From: Chloroflexota bacterium
GTDB taxonomy: Bacteria > Chloroflexota > Limnocylindria > Limnocylindrales > CSP1-4
Direction: 5' to 3'
Length of the DNA stretch: 32,872 nt
Assembly (NCBI GenBank): GCA_021813655.1
Contig: JAKAJU010000049.1
Coordinates: 1 to 32,872 of the forward strand
Shown here piece after piece: positions 1 to 8,000 of the stretch. Each line of letters begins with the position of its first letter. The first letter of the stretch is position 1. Position numbers and translations under genes: made by a program. The notes beneath the pieces were generated by a model. That model was not told the DNA's origin. It searched no databases and worked only from the letters and a program-made list of their open reading frames with translations.

Positions 1-128
1 TGCACATCGAGCCTCTGGCGGGACAGGTCCAATCCGGCGTACAACATGAGCGGGGCTCCTGGTTGGCCTTGGTTCCGACGAGAACCCACTTTGCCGCCAG
101 GGGCCCTTCTTCATGACATTCAGTCGAC

Positions 129-431
129 ATGACGGTCGCGGCTGGCTGGCCGACCCCGAAGCGTGGGGTCGACGAGGCTGCGGTCATCCGGGCCTGCACC
201 GTCGACCGCTCCATCGTCCGGACGTGGGCGATGCGCGGGACGCTCCACCTGGTCGCGGCCGAGGATGTCGGCTGGCTCGGCCTCGACGACGCGCTCTGCC
301 GCAGCGCCCTGCCCGCGATCGAGGCGACGCTCGATCAGGCCGGCCCGCTCACCGGGCGGCCTGCAGCTGCGGCGCGCCCATCGGGCGGAGGCCCGTCCGC
401 GACGCGTCGAGCCCCTCGGCTACGCGACTGA
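129..431 (+). pseudogene. Remnant of winged-helix DNA-binding protein (HTH_42 / AlkZ-like)
   Basis: The reading frame carries the segment RSIVRTWAMRGTLHLVAAED, which matches the hallmark stretch of the HTH_42 (AlkZ/YcaQ-like winged-helix) family, followed by a plausible GPLTG continuation. Homology seems confined to about 163-365. Full members are about 350-400 residues, so only about 65 residues survive. A stop codon (TGA at 114-116) lies in frame just upstream, and after GPLTG the frame becomes Ala/Pro/Arg-rich sequence with no family resemblance, so both ends are missing. AlkZ-type proteins unhook DNA crosslinks, but this fragment cannot fold into that enzyme. I read it as a decayed gene. 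The family call rests on motif memory, not a search. Confidence 0.6.
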
Positions 432-525
432 CCACGTTCGCTCCCCCGTCGCGGGCGATCGGGCATCTCCGACGACCGACGGCACTGGCCGTCGGCACCC
501 GGTCGGGAGCATCCTCCGTCGAGCG

Positions 526-610
526 CGGGAGGCCCTGACGCGCGGCCCAGAAGCGTGCCGCCGGGACCGCGCCGAGCCACTGGCGAGCCCGACCCGTCTG
601 CAACGGAGGG
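526..610 (+). repeat. Dispersed leader repeat, copy 1
   Basis: An imperfect repeat of about 85 bp shared with 3121-3205. The best conserved part is 576-598, identical to 3174-3196 at 22 of 23 positions (begins GCCACTGGCGA). The blocks CGGGAGGC at 526-533 and GCGCGGCCCA near 540 also recur in the same order. Both copies end just before a ribosome binding site, here of the SnoaL-like gene. It may be a mobile leader element or a duplicated regulatory region. Confidence 0.6.
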
Positions 611-617
611 ACGTTAC

Positions 618-1058
618 GTGACTGCGATCGCCGTCACGCCGATGGTCGAGGTCCTCCAGAGGTACCTCGATGCCTTCAACCGCGCCGACTGGGAGATGTA
701 CAAGGCGACGCTGACGCCCGATTCGGTCCACTTCGAACCCGGCGGCATCGAGTGCCACGGGCCCGACGCGTCGGCGGAGGGGGTGAAGGTCTTCAAGGAC
801 GCGTTCCCGGATCTGGAAGGCGTGGTCATCCGCTTGATGACCGGCGCCCAGGATGCCGCCGCGGAGATCGTGTGGAGAGGCACCCACACCGGCCCGCTCG
901 TCACGCCCGCCGGGACGATCCCGCCGACCGGCAAGCCCATCACGGTCCACGCCACCAAGGTCTTCGCCTTCGAGGGCGGCCGGATCAAGTACAGCCGCCA
1001 CTACTGGGACATGACCGAGCTGCTCGGTGAGATCGGCGCGATGCCCGGCACCGGCTGA
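618..1058 (+). CDS. SnoaL-like / ester cyclase family protein (NTF2-like fold)
   Basis: A 146-residue protein with the typical opening of the SnoaL-like polyketide cyclase family (MVEVLQRYLDAFNRADWEMY) and its close (GRIKYSRHYWDMTELLGEIG). These are small cone-shaped alpha+beta barrels of the NTF2 superfamily. Members range from polyketide cyclases to proteins of unknown function, so the substrate cannot be told. I chose GTG at 618 because GGAGGG sits 7 nt upstream. An in-frame ATG at 555 would add 21 low-complexity residues with no ribosome site. It is probably a single-gene transcript, since a strong hairpin follows 22 nt after the stop. Length is normal for the family. Confidence 0.85.
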   Translation: MTAIAVTPMVEVLQRYLDAFNRADWEMYKATLTPDSVHFEPGGIECHGPDASAEGVKVFKDAFPDLEGVVIRLMTGAQDAAAEIVWRGTHTGPLVTPAGTIPPTGKPITVHATKVFAFEGGRIKYSRHYWDMTELLGEIGAMPGTG

Positions 1059-1072
1059 CGTCTCGCCCGGAG

Positions 1073-2047
1073 TCAATGGACGGGACCCCGGTCGCCCGGC
1101 CGGGGTCCCGCGCGGGCGATCCGTGCCGCCCGCCGTCGAGATCGGCGAGTGGCGAGCGGGCCGTAGCCGAGCACGAGCTGCAGGTACAGCGCCGTGATGA
1201 AGAACCAGGCGAACATCGCCGCCGCCCAGAGCATCCCGATGACGTTGGCGGTCGCGACATCGCGCCGACGCAGAAAGCCGAGCGGGATCAGGGGCGCGCG
1301 AACGTGGTTCTCGAGCCACACGAAGACGGCCAGGAGCGCGACGGCCCCGCCCAGCAGGCCGAGCGTAGCGGCCGAGGTCCACCCGGCCGCGTCGCCGGTC
1401 ACGATCGCGTAGACGGCGAGGACGAGCGCGGCGGTCACCGTCGCTGCGCCGGCCACGTCGAGCCGGCCGGACCCGGCGACACGGCCCCCCGCGGGCACGA
1501 GTCGGAGCGCGAGCGCGCAGACGAGCACGCCGATCGGGACATTGACGAGGAAGATCCAGTGCCAGTCGAGAAGGCCGGTCAGCACGCCGCCGAGAAGCAC
1601 GCCGATGGCCCCGCCACCCGACGCGACGAACCCGGCGATGCCCATCGCCTTTGCGCGCTCCGCGGGCTCGCGGAACAGCGTGACGACGAGCGAGAGGCCG
1701 ACCGCCGAGGCGATCGCGCCGCCGAGGCCCTGGATCGCGCGAGCCCCGATGAGCGTCTCCTGCGTCGTCGAGAGGCTGCATCCGAGCGAGGCGAGAGTGA
1801 AGAGCGCGATCCCCGCGATGAAGAGCCGCCGCTGTCCGTACAGGTCGCCCAGCCGGCCGCCGAGCAGGAGGAACCCGCCGAAGGTCAGGTAGGCGTCCAC
1901 GACCCACGAGAGCGACGCTTCCGAGAACCCGAGGCTGGCCCGGATCGACGGCAGGGCGACGTTCACGATCGACGTGTCGAGGACGATCATGAGCGTGCCG
2001 AGGCACAGGACGTAGAGCGCAAGCCAGCGGGTCCGGCGGTCTGTCAT
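1073..2047 (-). pseudogene. MFS drug exporter (DHA2/EmrB-QacA type), 3'-truncated
   Basis: The first ~298 residues are a good DHA2-type MFS exporter: about nine membrane segments, motif A (GGRLGDLYGQRR, TM2-3 loop) and the TM5 antiporter region (GFVASGGGAIGVLLGG). Such pumps use the proton gradient to export drugs and normally have 14 TM segments and about 470-500 residues. After LYLQLVLGYGPLA (near 1150) the frame turns into 26 Arg/Pro/Ala-rich residues read from the neighbour's terminator. Roughly the last 170 residues are absent, and only 14 nt separate this frame's end from the SnoaL-like stop, so no room remains for them. The start is supported by GGGAG 7 nt upstream of ATG at 2047. Probably inactive. 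Confidence 0.75.
1081..1110 (+). terminator. Strong hairpin terminator after the SnoaL-like gene
   Basis: A perfect inverted repeat: 11-bp stem CGGGACCCCGG / CCGGGGTCCCG with an 8-nt loop, 22 nt past the SnoaL-like stop codon. There is no clear T tract, which is common in high-GC genomes. The reading frame of the convergent, truncated MFS gene runs straight through this hairpin, so those codons are not original MFS sequence. Confidence 0.7.
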
Positions 2048-2164
2048 GGATGGTCTCCCTGGAGCTCGTTTGCGGGCTGTGTGAAGGGAGACCGGGAATC
2101 GACCCCGGACTCATCGAGGGTGCGCGCCCGGGGGAGCGCCTCGTCGACCACTGGACCCCACCGC

Positions 2165-2176
2165 TATCGTGGGGGC
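2165..2176 (+). promoter_or_regulatory. Putative -10 box of a leaderless gene
   Basis: TATCGT at 2165-2170 is followed by exactly 6 nt and then the ATG at 2177. With initiation about 7 nt after the -10 box, the transcript would begin at the start codon. There is no separate Shine-Dalgarno. The same geometry occurs before 24003. Confidence 0.45.
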
Positions 2177-2458
2177 ATGAAGGGCGATCGGGTCGAGGCA
2201 GTCGTGGACACCGGGCAGGGCGTCCAGACGTTCGAGATCACCGCGAGCCGGGCGGGCCGCCGGATCGAGGTCGTGACCTCGCGCGGCGTCGTGGAGGTGC
2301 GCGAGGTGACCCGGACCGGCGTCCCCGTGCGGACGGGGCGGTTCATGACCACGCGCCTCATCGCGCTCGTCGAGCATCCGGCCGCCGACGAGCGGGGGCG
2401 CATCGAGGTGACGACCCGACATCGGCTCGAGCCCACGGCGCGTTCGTCCGGGGCCTGA
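2177..2458 (+). CDS. Small protein of unknown function
   Basis: A 93-residue protein (MKGDRVEAVVDTGQGVQTFE...), rich in beta-prone stretches with alternating charged and hydrophobic residues (IEVVTSRGVVEVREVTRTG), ending in a Thr/Arg-rich tail. No signal peptide or membrane segment. I chose ATG 2177 inside a longer open frame because a TATCGT box lies 6 nt upstream and the sequence before it is compositionally noisy. It is divergent from the MFS gene across a ~130-nt gap. I do not recognise the family. The ordered codon pattern suggests a real gene. Confidence 0.55.
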   Translation: MKGDRVEAVVDTGQGVQTFEITASRAGRRIEVVTSRGVVEVREVTRTGVPVRTGRFMTTRLIALVEHPAADERGRIEVTTRHRLEPTARSSGA

Positions 2459-2587
2459 CGCCCGGCGAGATCGCGGTTACCCGCGACGCGACCCGACGAG
2501 ATCCCGCGAGCTCCCCGGAATGACGGACACTTCCTCCCATCGCCAGCGGTCGCGTCGATCGCCCACTCACCCGTCAGGAGGCTCGTC

Positions 2588-3022
2588 ATGGCAACGGCAG
2601 CAGTCGTCTACCGAAGCAGCACCGGCACGACGCGCCGGTTCGCCGAGGCGGTCGCGGCCTATCTGACGAGCCGCGGCATCGAGGCGAGCGCCGCGTCGAT
2701 CGAGGATCGCGACCCGGCGACGCTCGCGGGCGTCGATTTCGTGCTCCTCGGTTGCTGGACGAGCGGGCTCTTCGTCATCGCGCAGCACCCCGAAGAGGCG
2801 TGGGTCTCGTGGGCCGGCAAGCTCCCCGATCTGCGGGGTGCACGCGTCGCGTTGTTCACGACCTACAAGCTCGCTACCGGGAGCATGTTCCGCAGGATGC
2901 GCCGCGAGCTCGCGCGGACCGGGGCGACCGTCGATCTCGAGCTCAAGTCGCGGAGCGGTCAGCTCTCGGCGGAGCACCAGCGCCAGCTCGACGCCTGGGT
3001 CGCCGCACGACCGCGAGCGTAG
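2588..3022 (+). CDS. Flavodoxin family protein
   Basis: 144 residues. It opens with a beta strand and the FMN phosphate-binding loop SSTGTTRRFAEAVAAYL, the flavodoxin T/S-x-T-G-x-T signature. It continues with VDFVLLGCWTSGLF, the usual strand-3 and loop region, and ends with a helix. The length fits a short-chain flavodoxin. Such proteins carry FMN and shuttle electrons between redox partners. The partner is not visible here. AGGAGG about 6 nt upstream of ATG 2588 fixes the start. It is probably monocistronic, lying between an unknown gene and a broken lipoprotein gene. Confidence 0.8.
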   Translation: MATAAVVYRSSTGTTRRFAEAVAAYLTSRGIEASAASIEDRDPATLAGVDFVLLGCWTSGLFVIAQHPEEAWVSWAGKLPDLRGARVALFTTYKLATGSMFRRMRRELARTGATVDLELKSRSGQLSAEHQRQLDAWVAARPRA

Positions 3023-3120
3023 GGCGCGCCGCGCGGGCGGCCCGAGTGCAGGCCGAAGCCGGCTTCGTCGACCCTGGGGGCCTCGCCGGTCGACGCCACT
3101 GGGATCATCGGTGGTGCCTA

Positions 3121-3205
3121 CGGGAGGCGATGCAGCGCGGCCCACACACTCACTGGCCGCCGTGCCGCGCGGTGCCACTGGCGAACCCGACCCGTCGCTT
3201 GGAGG
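3121..3205 (+). repeat. Dispersed leader repeat, copy 2
   Basis: The partner of 526-610. The conserved core is 3174-3196, with CGGGAGGC at 3121-3128 and GCGCGGCCCA near 3134 in the same order as in copy 1. This copy carries about 10 extra bases in the middle. It ends at the GGAGGGA ribosome site of the broken lipoprotein gene, just as copy 1 ends at that of the SnoaL-like gene. Confidence 0.6.
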
Positions 3206-3211
3206 GAAGCG

Positions 3212-3690
3212 ATGCGTCGCGCCCTTGCACCCGCGCTCGCGAGCGCGGTGGTCTTCCTGGCGGCGGTCTCTGGCGCATGTACCGGCCCGTCCCTTCCCGG
3301 ACCGGGCGGTGCAGCCCCGTTGTGGAGGCGATGCCGACCCCGCCACCGGTGCCAGGATCGAGCGTCGCGTCGGCAGCTCCGACGCCCGCGCCGTCGAGCC
3401 CGGAAGGTCCCTACTACTGTGCCCTCGTGACCCTCGAGAACACGGGATCGGGCCCGGGTGCGCTCGACCTGGTGCAGGAAGGGCCGGTGCTGGTCACCTC
3501 CGACGACGCGAGGTACCCCGTGGCCGGCGTGCGAATGGAGACGGGTCCGTTCTCGATGTCCGCCTCGCTGCCGGGCTCGATGACGAACGCCTCCACCTGC
3601 TCGTTCTCCGCGCCGGACGCCCAGGGTCGCCAGTCGGCCGACTGCGCGACGATGCTGACCGCTCGATCCGATGGCACGGCTGCGGTGGTA
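3212..3690 (+). pseudogene. Lipoprotein gene, frameshifted and 3'-truncated
   Basis: ATG 3212 has a good ribosome site (GGAGGGAAGCG). It encodes a signal sequence with a lipobox-like end (VFLAAVSGAC, Cys about residue 23), then degenerates into Arg-rich sequence within ~30 codons. A protein-like frame continues in another phase from about 3320: a Pro/Ala linker (PTPPPVPGSSVASAAPTPAP), then a beta-rich region with YYCALVTLENTGSGPGAL and RYPVAGVRMETGPFS. A single frameshift near 3300-3330 would join them. The second frame then runs antisense into tRNA-Glu without a proper end, so the 3' end also seems lost. It was likely a secreted lipoprotein of unknown role. A sequencing error could explain the frameshift but not the tail. 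Confidence 0.5.
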
Positions 3691-3762
3691 CCCCCAACCG
3701 GATTCGAACCGGTGATCTCCACCTTGAAAGGGTGGCGTCCTAGGCCTCTAGACGATGGGGGC
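3689..3762 (-). tRNA. tRNA-Glu (anticodon UUC)
   Basis: A 74-nt cloverleaf on the minus strand. The acceptor GCCCCCA pairs with TGGGGGT (terminal G-U). The anticodon stem CCACC/GGTGG encloses the loop CTTTCAA, giving UUC at 3726-3728. The T arm is ACCGG-TTCGAAT-CCGGT and the D arm contains CTAGAGGCCTAG. The discriminator is A, and the following bases are CCG, so CCA is not fully encoded. TAGACT (revcomp of 3774-3779) lies 11 nt upstream as a likely -10 box. The remnant of a lipoprotein gene abuts the 3' end. Confidence 0.95.
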
Positions 3763-3773
3763 CCGGCGCCGCG

Positions 3774-3779
3774 AGTCTA
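3774..3779 (-). promoter_or_regulatory. -10 box of tRNA-Glu
   Basis: TAGACT on the minus strand lies 11 nt before the mature tRNA 5' end, so initiation would fall about 4-5 nt upstream of it. No convincing -35 hexamer is visible at 16-18 nt. Confidence 0.45.
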
Positions 3780-3846
3780 GCAGGGAGTCTGTCCGGCACC
3801 GGAGGCCCGGCGCCTGGGGCCGGCCCGTCGTCCGGAGTCCCCGGCT

Positions 3847-4254
3847 TCATCCCCGCCAGAGCAGGGCCAGGACCGCGGCCGTCGCGAACGCCCCGAAGGC
3901 CACCAGGGCGGCGAGCCCGCCGCCGATCGCCGCGAGCACGGCCCTGCCACCGGAACCGTCGCGGCCGGCCGTGTAGCTGCGGTACGCACCCACGGTCGCG
4001 AGCGCCGCGAAGACGATGCCGAGGATGGCCGCGCCCGATGCGAGCAGCGGGATCTGGTTCGCGTCTCGGACGGTCAGCGAGTAGACGAGGTACCCGACCG
4101 ACCCGAAGAGGGCGATTCCGAGGAAGACCCGCGTGGGGGTCAACCGTACGGCCCCGATGTGCGGACCCTCCCGCACGACCTTGCGCGAGCCGTCGGCGCG
4201 GCGGGGCGAGGCCTGTCGACCCGGTTCGTAGCCCCGGTCGTAGCGCCCGCTCAC
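3847..4254 (-). CDS. Small membrane protein of unknown function
   Basis: 135 residues: a charged N-terminus (SGRYDRGYEPG, then Arg/Lys-rich to about residue 35), followed by three hydrophobic segments (VFLGIALFGSVGYLVYSLTV; IPLLASGAAILGIVFAALA; GGLAALVAFGAFATAAVLAL). It ends 2 residues after the last segment. I chose the GTG at 4254 because it overlaps the upstream methyltransferase stop in a GTGA arrangement (stop TGA at 4253-4251), a hallmark of translational coupling. GGAG lies 8 nt upstream. Longer frames upstream are shadows of the methyltransferase. Function unknown. It is co-transcribed with the methyltransferase. Confidence 0.7.
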   Translation of the reverse strand: MSGRYDRGYEPGRQASPRRADGSRKVVREGPHIGAVRLTPTRVFLGIALFGSVGYLVYSLTVRDANQIPLLASGAAILGIVFAALATVGAYRSYTAGRDGSGGRAVLAAIGGGLAALVAFGAFATAAVLALLWRG

Positions 4255-5006
4255 GCCGCGGCTCCGGCCCCGCCCGGGGGCTTCGTCCGGCCGGGGTCCC
4301 GCTCGGGGCGTCCGACAGGCGACGGTCCCACGCCGGCCCGGTTGCGGTGGTAGACGGCGACGTTGTGACTGAACCGCGGGCGTGAGAGTCCGTCCGCGAC
4401 GGCGCGACCGGCGGCGCCGAACGCCACCCCGAGCAGCTCGCGCGCCTCGTCGACGTCGGCGAACTCCCAGAACGCGTGGATGACGCGGACCCGGAAGCCG
4501 TGCGTGAGGTACCAGCCGTCGCGGCGACTCCACGCGACTGTCTCGTCGGCGATCGCCGGCTCGGCACGGACGTGGTCGTCGCGCCCGTAGTCGTGCACGA
4601 CGAGCAGCCGCCCGCCCGGGCGAAGGATCCGGTCCGCTTCGGCCACCTCGGCGTCCGCGGGCGGCCGGAACGCGCTCCACATCGCGACGACGAGGTCGGT
4701 CGACGCATCCGGCAGGCCGGTGGCGCCCGCCGCGCCCACCCGGACGGCGGCGCGGTCGCCGAGGTCCGCGAGCGCTCGGGCCAGCCCGTCCACGGCCGCC
4801 TCGTCGGCCAGCGCGATCACCCGTGCGCCGAGTCCCGCCACCTGGCGCGCGCGGAAGCCGCGGCCGGCGTCGACGAGCACGACGTCGCGACCCGCGAGCG
4901 GACCGAGGGCGTCGAGGGCGCGTGGGATCTTGGCGTCTGCGTCGAAGGCCGCCATGAGGCGAGACGCGACGCCGTCCTCCGGAAGCGGGAACGGGGCATC
5001 GGACAC
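4251..5006 (-). CDS. Class I SAM-dependent methyltransferase
   Basis: 251 residues. A motif-I-like strand and loop (VVLVDAGRGFRARQVAGLGARVIAL) is followed by a second acidic region, then LPDASTDLVVAMWSAF and ADRILRPGGRLLVVHDYG, matching motif IV and post-motif positions of the Methyltransf_11 type. Glycine in motif I is sparser than the usual D-x-G-x-G-x-G. The C-terminus (about residues 222-251) is a Pro/Gly/Arg tail. Substrate unknown: it could be a small metabolite or lipid. The start is GTG 5006. TACACT (revcomp of 5016-5021) lies 9 nt upstream, so the leader would be nearly absent. It heads a two-gene operon with the membrane protein. Confidence 0.75.
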   Translation of the reverse strand: MSDAPFPLPEDGVASRLMAAFDADAKIPRALDALGPLAGRDVVLVDAGRGFRARQVAGLGARVIALADEAAVDGLARALADLGDRAAVRVGAAGATGLPDASTDLVVAMWSAFRPPADAEVAEADRILRPGGRLLVVHDYGRDDHVRAEPAIADETVAWSRRDGWYLTHGFRVRVIHAFWEFADVDEARELLGVAFGAAGRAVADGLSRPRFSHNVAVYHRNRAGVGPSPVGRPERDPGRTKPPGGAGAAA

Positions 5007-5015
5007 GGCGAGAGG

Positions 5016-5021
5016 AGTGTA
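5016..5021 (-). promoter_or_regulatory. Putative -10 box of the methyltransferase operon
   Basis: TACACT on the minus strand, 9 nt before the GTG start. There is no Shine-Dalgarno between it and the start, so the transcript would be leaderless or have only 1-3 leader bases. Confidence 0.4.
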
Positions 5022-5051
5022 GCCGCCGGCCGGGGACGGCCGCCGGGTCGG

Positions 5052-8000
5052 TCACCCGCACCGCGCGATGTCACGCCACTTGGCGGCTTCGTCGGTCACG
5101 AGCATCGTCCCGTCGGTCCCGTACGTCACGGTGAGCGTCCGGTTCGGGATCTCGCCGCATCCGGCATCCTTCTCCACCGCTTCCCAGGACCCCCGGGTGT
5201 ACTTGTACTGGAGGGCCTGGCCCTCGGTGAACGGGAGCTCGATCTCCCAGGTCCCGTCCGCCGCCCTCCTCATCGGCGTCTTCCCGGGGTTCCAGCCCTG
5301 GAAGTCGCCGGCGATGAAGACCGCCGCGTCGTTCGGCGTGTCCTTCGGGACGGTCACGCGGAAGGTGACGGTCACCGGCCGCGCCTGTGCGGCGCTCGCG
5401 ATCTCCGCCGAGTCCGGCGAGACGTTGTAGCTCGTGTCCTGTGCGGCGACGACGTAGTAGTACGTGGCGCCCTTGCTCACCGCGTCATCCGTGAAGGTCG
5501 GCTCGATCGTGGTCCCGACGGGCGCGTACGGACCGCCGGCCGTCCCGGACCGCGAAACCTGGTAGCGCAGGAGGTCCGGGGCAGCGACCGGATCCCACGT
5601 CAACGTGACGGACGTGTCCGAGCTCGCGCTGACGGTAACGCCCGTCGGTGCCGGCGGCGCCTGGCTGTCGGCGCCGGGGACCGCGGTGAGCGCGACGCCG
5701 TCACCCGGCGCGTTCGGCGCGGCGCTCCGGAGCGCGTACGTCCACCTTCCGCCGCCATCGGTCGAGACGCGGCCCGCGACGTCGTACGTGCCGGTCGCCT
5801 CGGGACGCACGCCGCCGACGTACCGGTCCGCGCCGTCGGCAGGGCCGTCCCACGCGGCGCGGGTCCAGGTCCACCCGTCGCCGGTGGGATCCGACCCCGT
5901 CGGGCCGAACCCGAGCTGGACGCGGATGCCGACCGCCGGGGCCTGGCCGCCGGTCACGCCGGGGACCGTTACGAGGACGCCGACGGGCGCTCCGGCGCCG
6001 GTCGCCGAGAGCGGCTGCGAGATCATCGCGGGTCCGTCCAGCCGCGCGTCGGCGACGGTCAGCTGCGGCAGAGCGGCCACGTCCGCCGAGCGCTCGCCGG
6101 CGTTGCCCGCCGCGTCCAGCGCCTCGACGACGTAGTGCCAGGTGGTACCCGGTCGGGCGCTCGCGTCGCTGAACGCCGCCTCGCCGGTCGTCCCGATGGG
6201 CTCGTAGCCGCCCGGGAGGATGGACCGCAGGACCCGATACCCGGCCGCCCCGTCCACGGACGTCCACGAGAGCGCGACGCTCGCGGGACTCGCAGCCGCG
6301 ACGAGGCCTGCCGGCGCGGCGGGACCCACCAGGTCCACCCCGGGTCGCGTGACGAGGAGCGCGCTCCCGCGCGCCGGGAGGGTCACGGTGAGGGACCCGC
6401 CGGCGACCGTGGCTGCGACGCCATCGAACGCCGAGTCGAGCACCGCGCCGTCCGGGATGTAGCCGGCCACCGGGATCGTGACGGTCTCCTCCGCGTCCGA
6501 GAGGTTGAGCGCGGTGACCGCCGCCTGGGTCGCGGTCCGCCTGCCGAACGCGAGCGTCCCGGCAGCATCGTCCGCGAGGAGGAACCGGAGATCGCCCGTC
6601 TTGAGCGCGTCGAGGCGGCCACGCAGGTTCGCGATCAGCCGGTACCAGTCCCGCAGCTCAGTGTCCTGCCCGTCCCACGGGTACGTCCGGCGGTCGTCCG
6701 GGTCGTCCTGGCCGGTGAGGCCCACCTCGTCGCCGTAGTAGATCGAGGCCATCCCCGGCCACGTGAGCTGGAGCGCGGCGACCTGGCGAAGCTTCGCCTT
6801 CCCCGCCGCGAGCGCCGTCGGATCGGTCTTCGCAGCCTCGTTCTCCGCGCCCGGCGTGAGGGTCCACAGGATCCGGGTCGTGTCGTGGCTGTCCACGAGG
6901 TTGAGCAGCGACGACCACGCCGGCTCCGGGTACTCCTCCATGACACCGCTCATCCGCGACGCGAACGCGCTGGGCGTGAGCCCCGCGATCCTGCCGTCGA
7001 GGTCGTCCGTCGGGCCGTTGACGAGCCCGATGACGGCGCGGCGGAAGCGGTAGTTCATCACCGAGTCGGCCTCGTTCCCGAGCAGCCACCGGCTCGCGTC
7101 GCCCCAGGTCTCGCCAAGGACCAGGGCATCCTCGTCGACCTTCTTCGCGGCCGCGCGGATCGCCTTCACGAGGCCGTGCGAGAGGTTGTCCATGACGTCG
7201 AGCCGCCAGCCCGACGCGCCCGCGGTGAGCCACGTGGGGACCACGCCCGTCGAGGCGACGAAGACGGCGTTCGTGTCGGGGGATTCCACGAGCTCGGGGA
7301 TGGTGTCGAACCCGAACCAGCCGACGTAGTAGGTGTCGTCGCCGCCGGGAGTCGAGGGCGCGCACGGCGAGGGCTCGTTCGCGTCCGGCTTCCGGAACGT
7401 GAACCACGACCGATACGGCGAGTCGGCCGACTCGCACGCCCCGACGGCCTCGTACTGGCGGAGGCGATCGAAGTACGGCGACGACGAGGAGACGTGGTTG
7501 AAGACGCCGTCGAGGACGACGCGGATGCCGCGAGCCTTCGCGGCCGCGACGAGAGCGTCGAAGTCGGCCCGGGTGCCGAGCCCCGGGTCGACGTAGCGGT
7601 AGTCGAGGGTGTCGTAGCGGTGGTTGGAGCTCGCCGCGAAGATCGGGTTGACGTAGAGGACCGTGACACCGAGGTCCCTGAGGTCGTCGAGCTTCGCGGT
7701 GATCCCGTCGAGGTCGCCACCGAAGTAGTCGCGGCCCTTGGGGATCTCCGTGCACGTCACGCCCTTGTACGCCCGACAGTAGCCCTCGGGAAGCTCGGTC
7801 CACTTCTTCGCGACGATCGGCATCCCGTAGTCCGTCGGCTGGCGGTAGACGTCCGCGCCGGAGGTCCCGGGCGTCGCGGTGGGGCTCGGGTCGTTCGACG
7901 GGTCGCCGTTGAAGAAGCGATCCGGGAAGACCTGGTAGACGACGGCGCCGTGGGTCCAGTCGGGGGTCGCGAATCCCGGCTTGTACGCGGCGATCTCCCA

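Noticed and set aside
10-105. Inverted repeat CCTCTGGCGG / CCGCCAGGGG near the left edge, as the end of a mobile element
   Set aside because: One mismatch over 10 bp, about 80 nt apart in GC-rich sequence, no transposase and no target duplication. Likely chance.
420-2114. A 564-codon minus-strand frame overlapping the SnoaL-like and MFS genes
   Set aside because: It overlaps both better-supported genes, is Arg/Pro-rich, and shows no membrane segments although it covers the MFS region in another phase.
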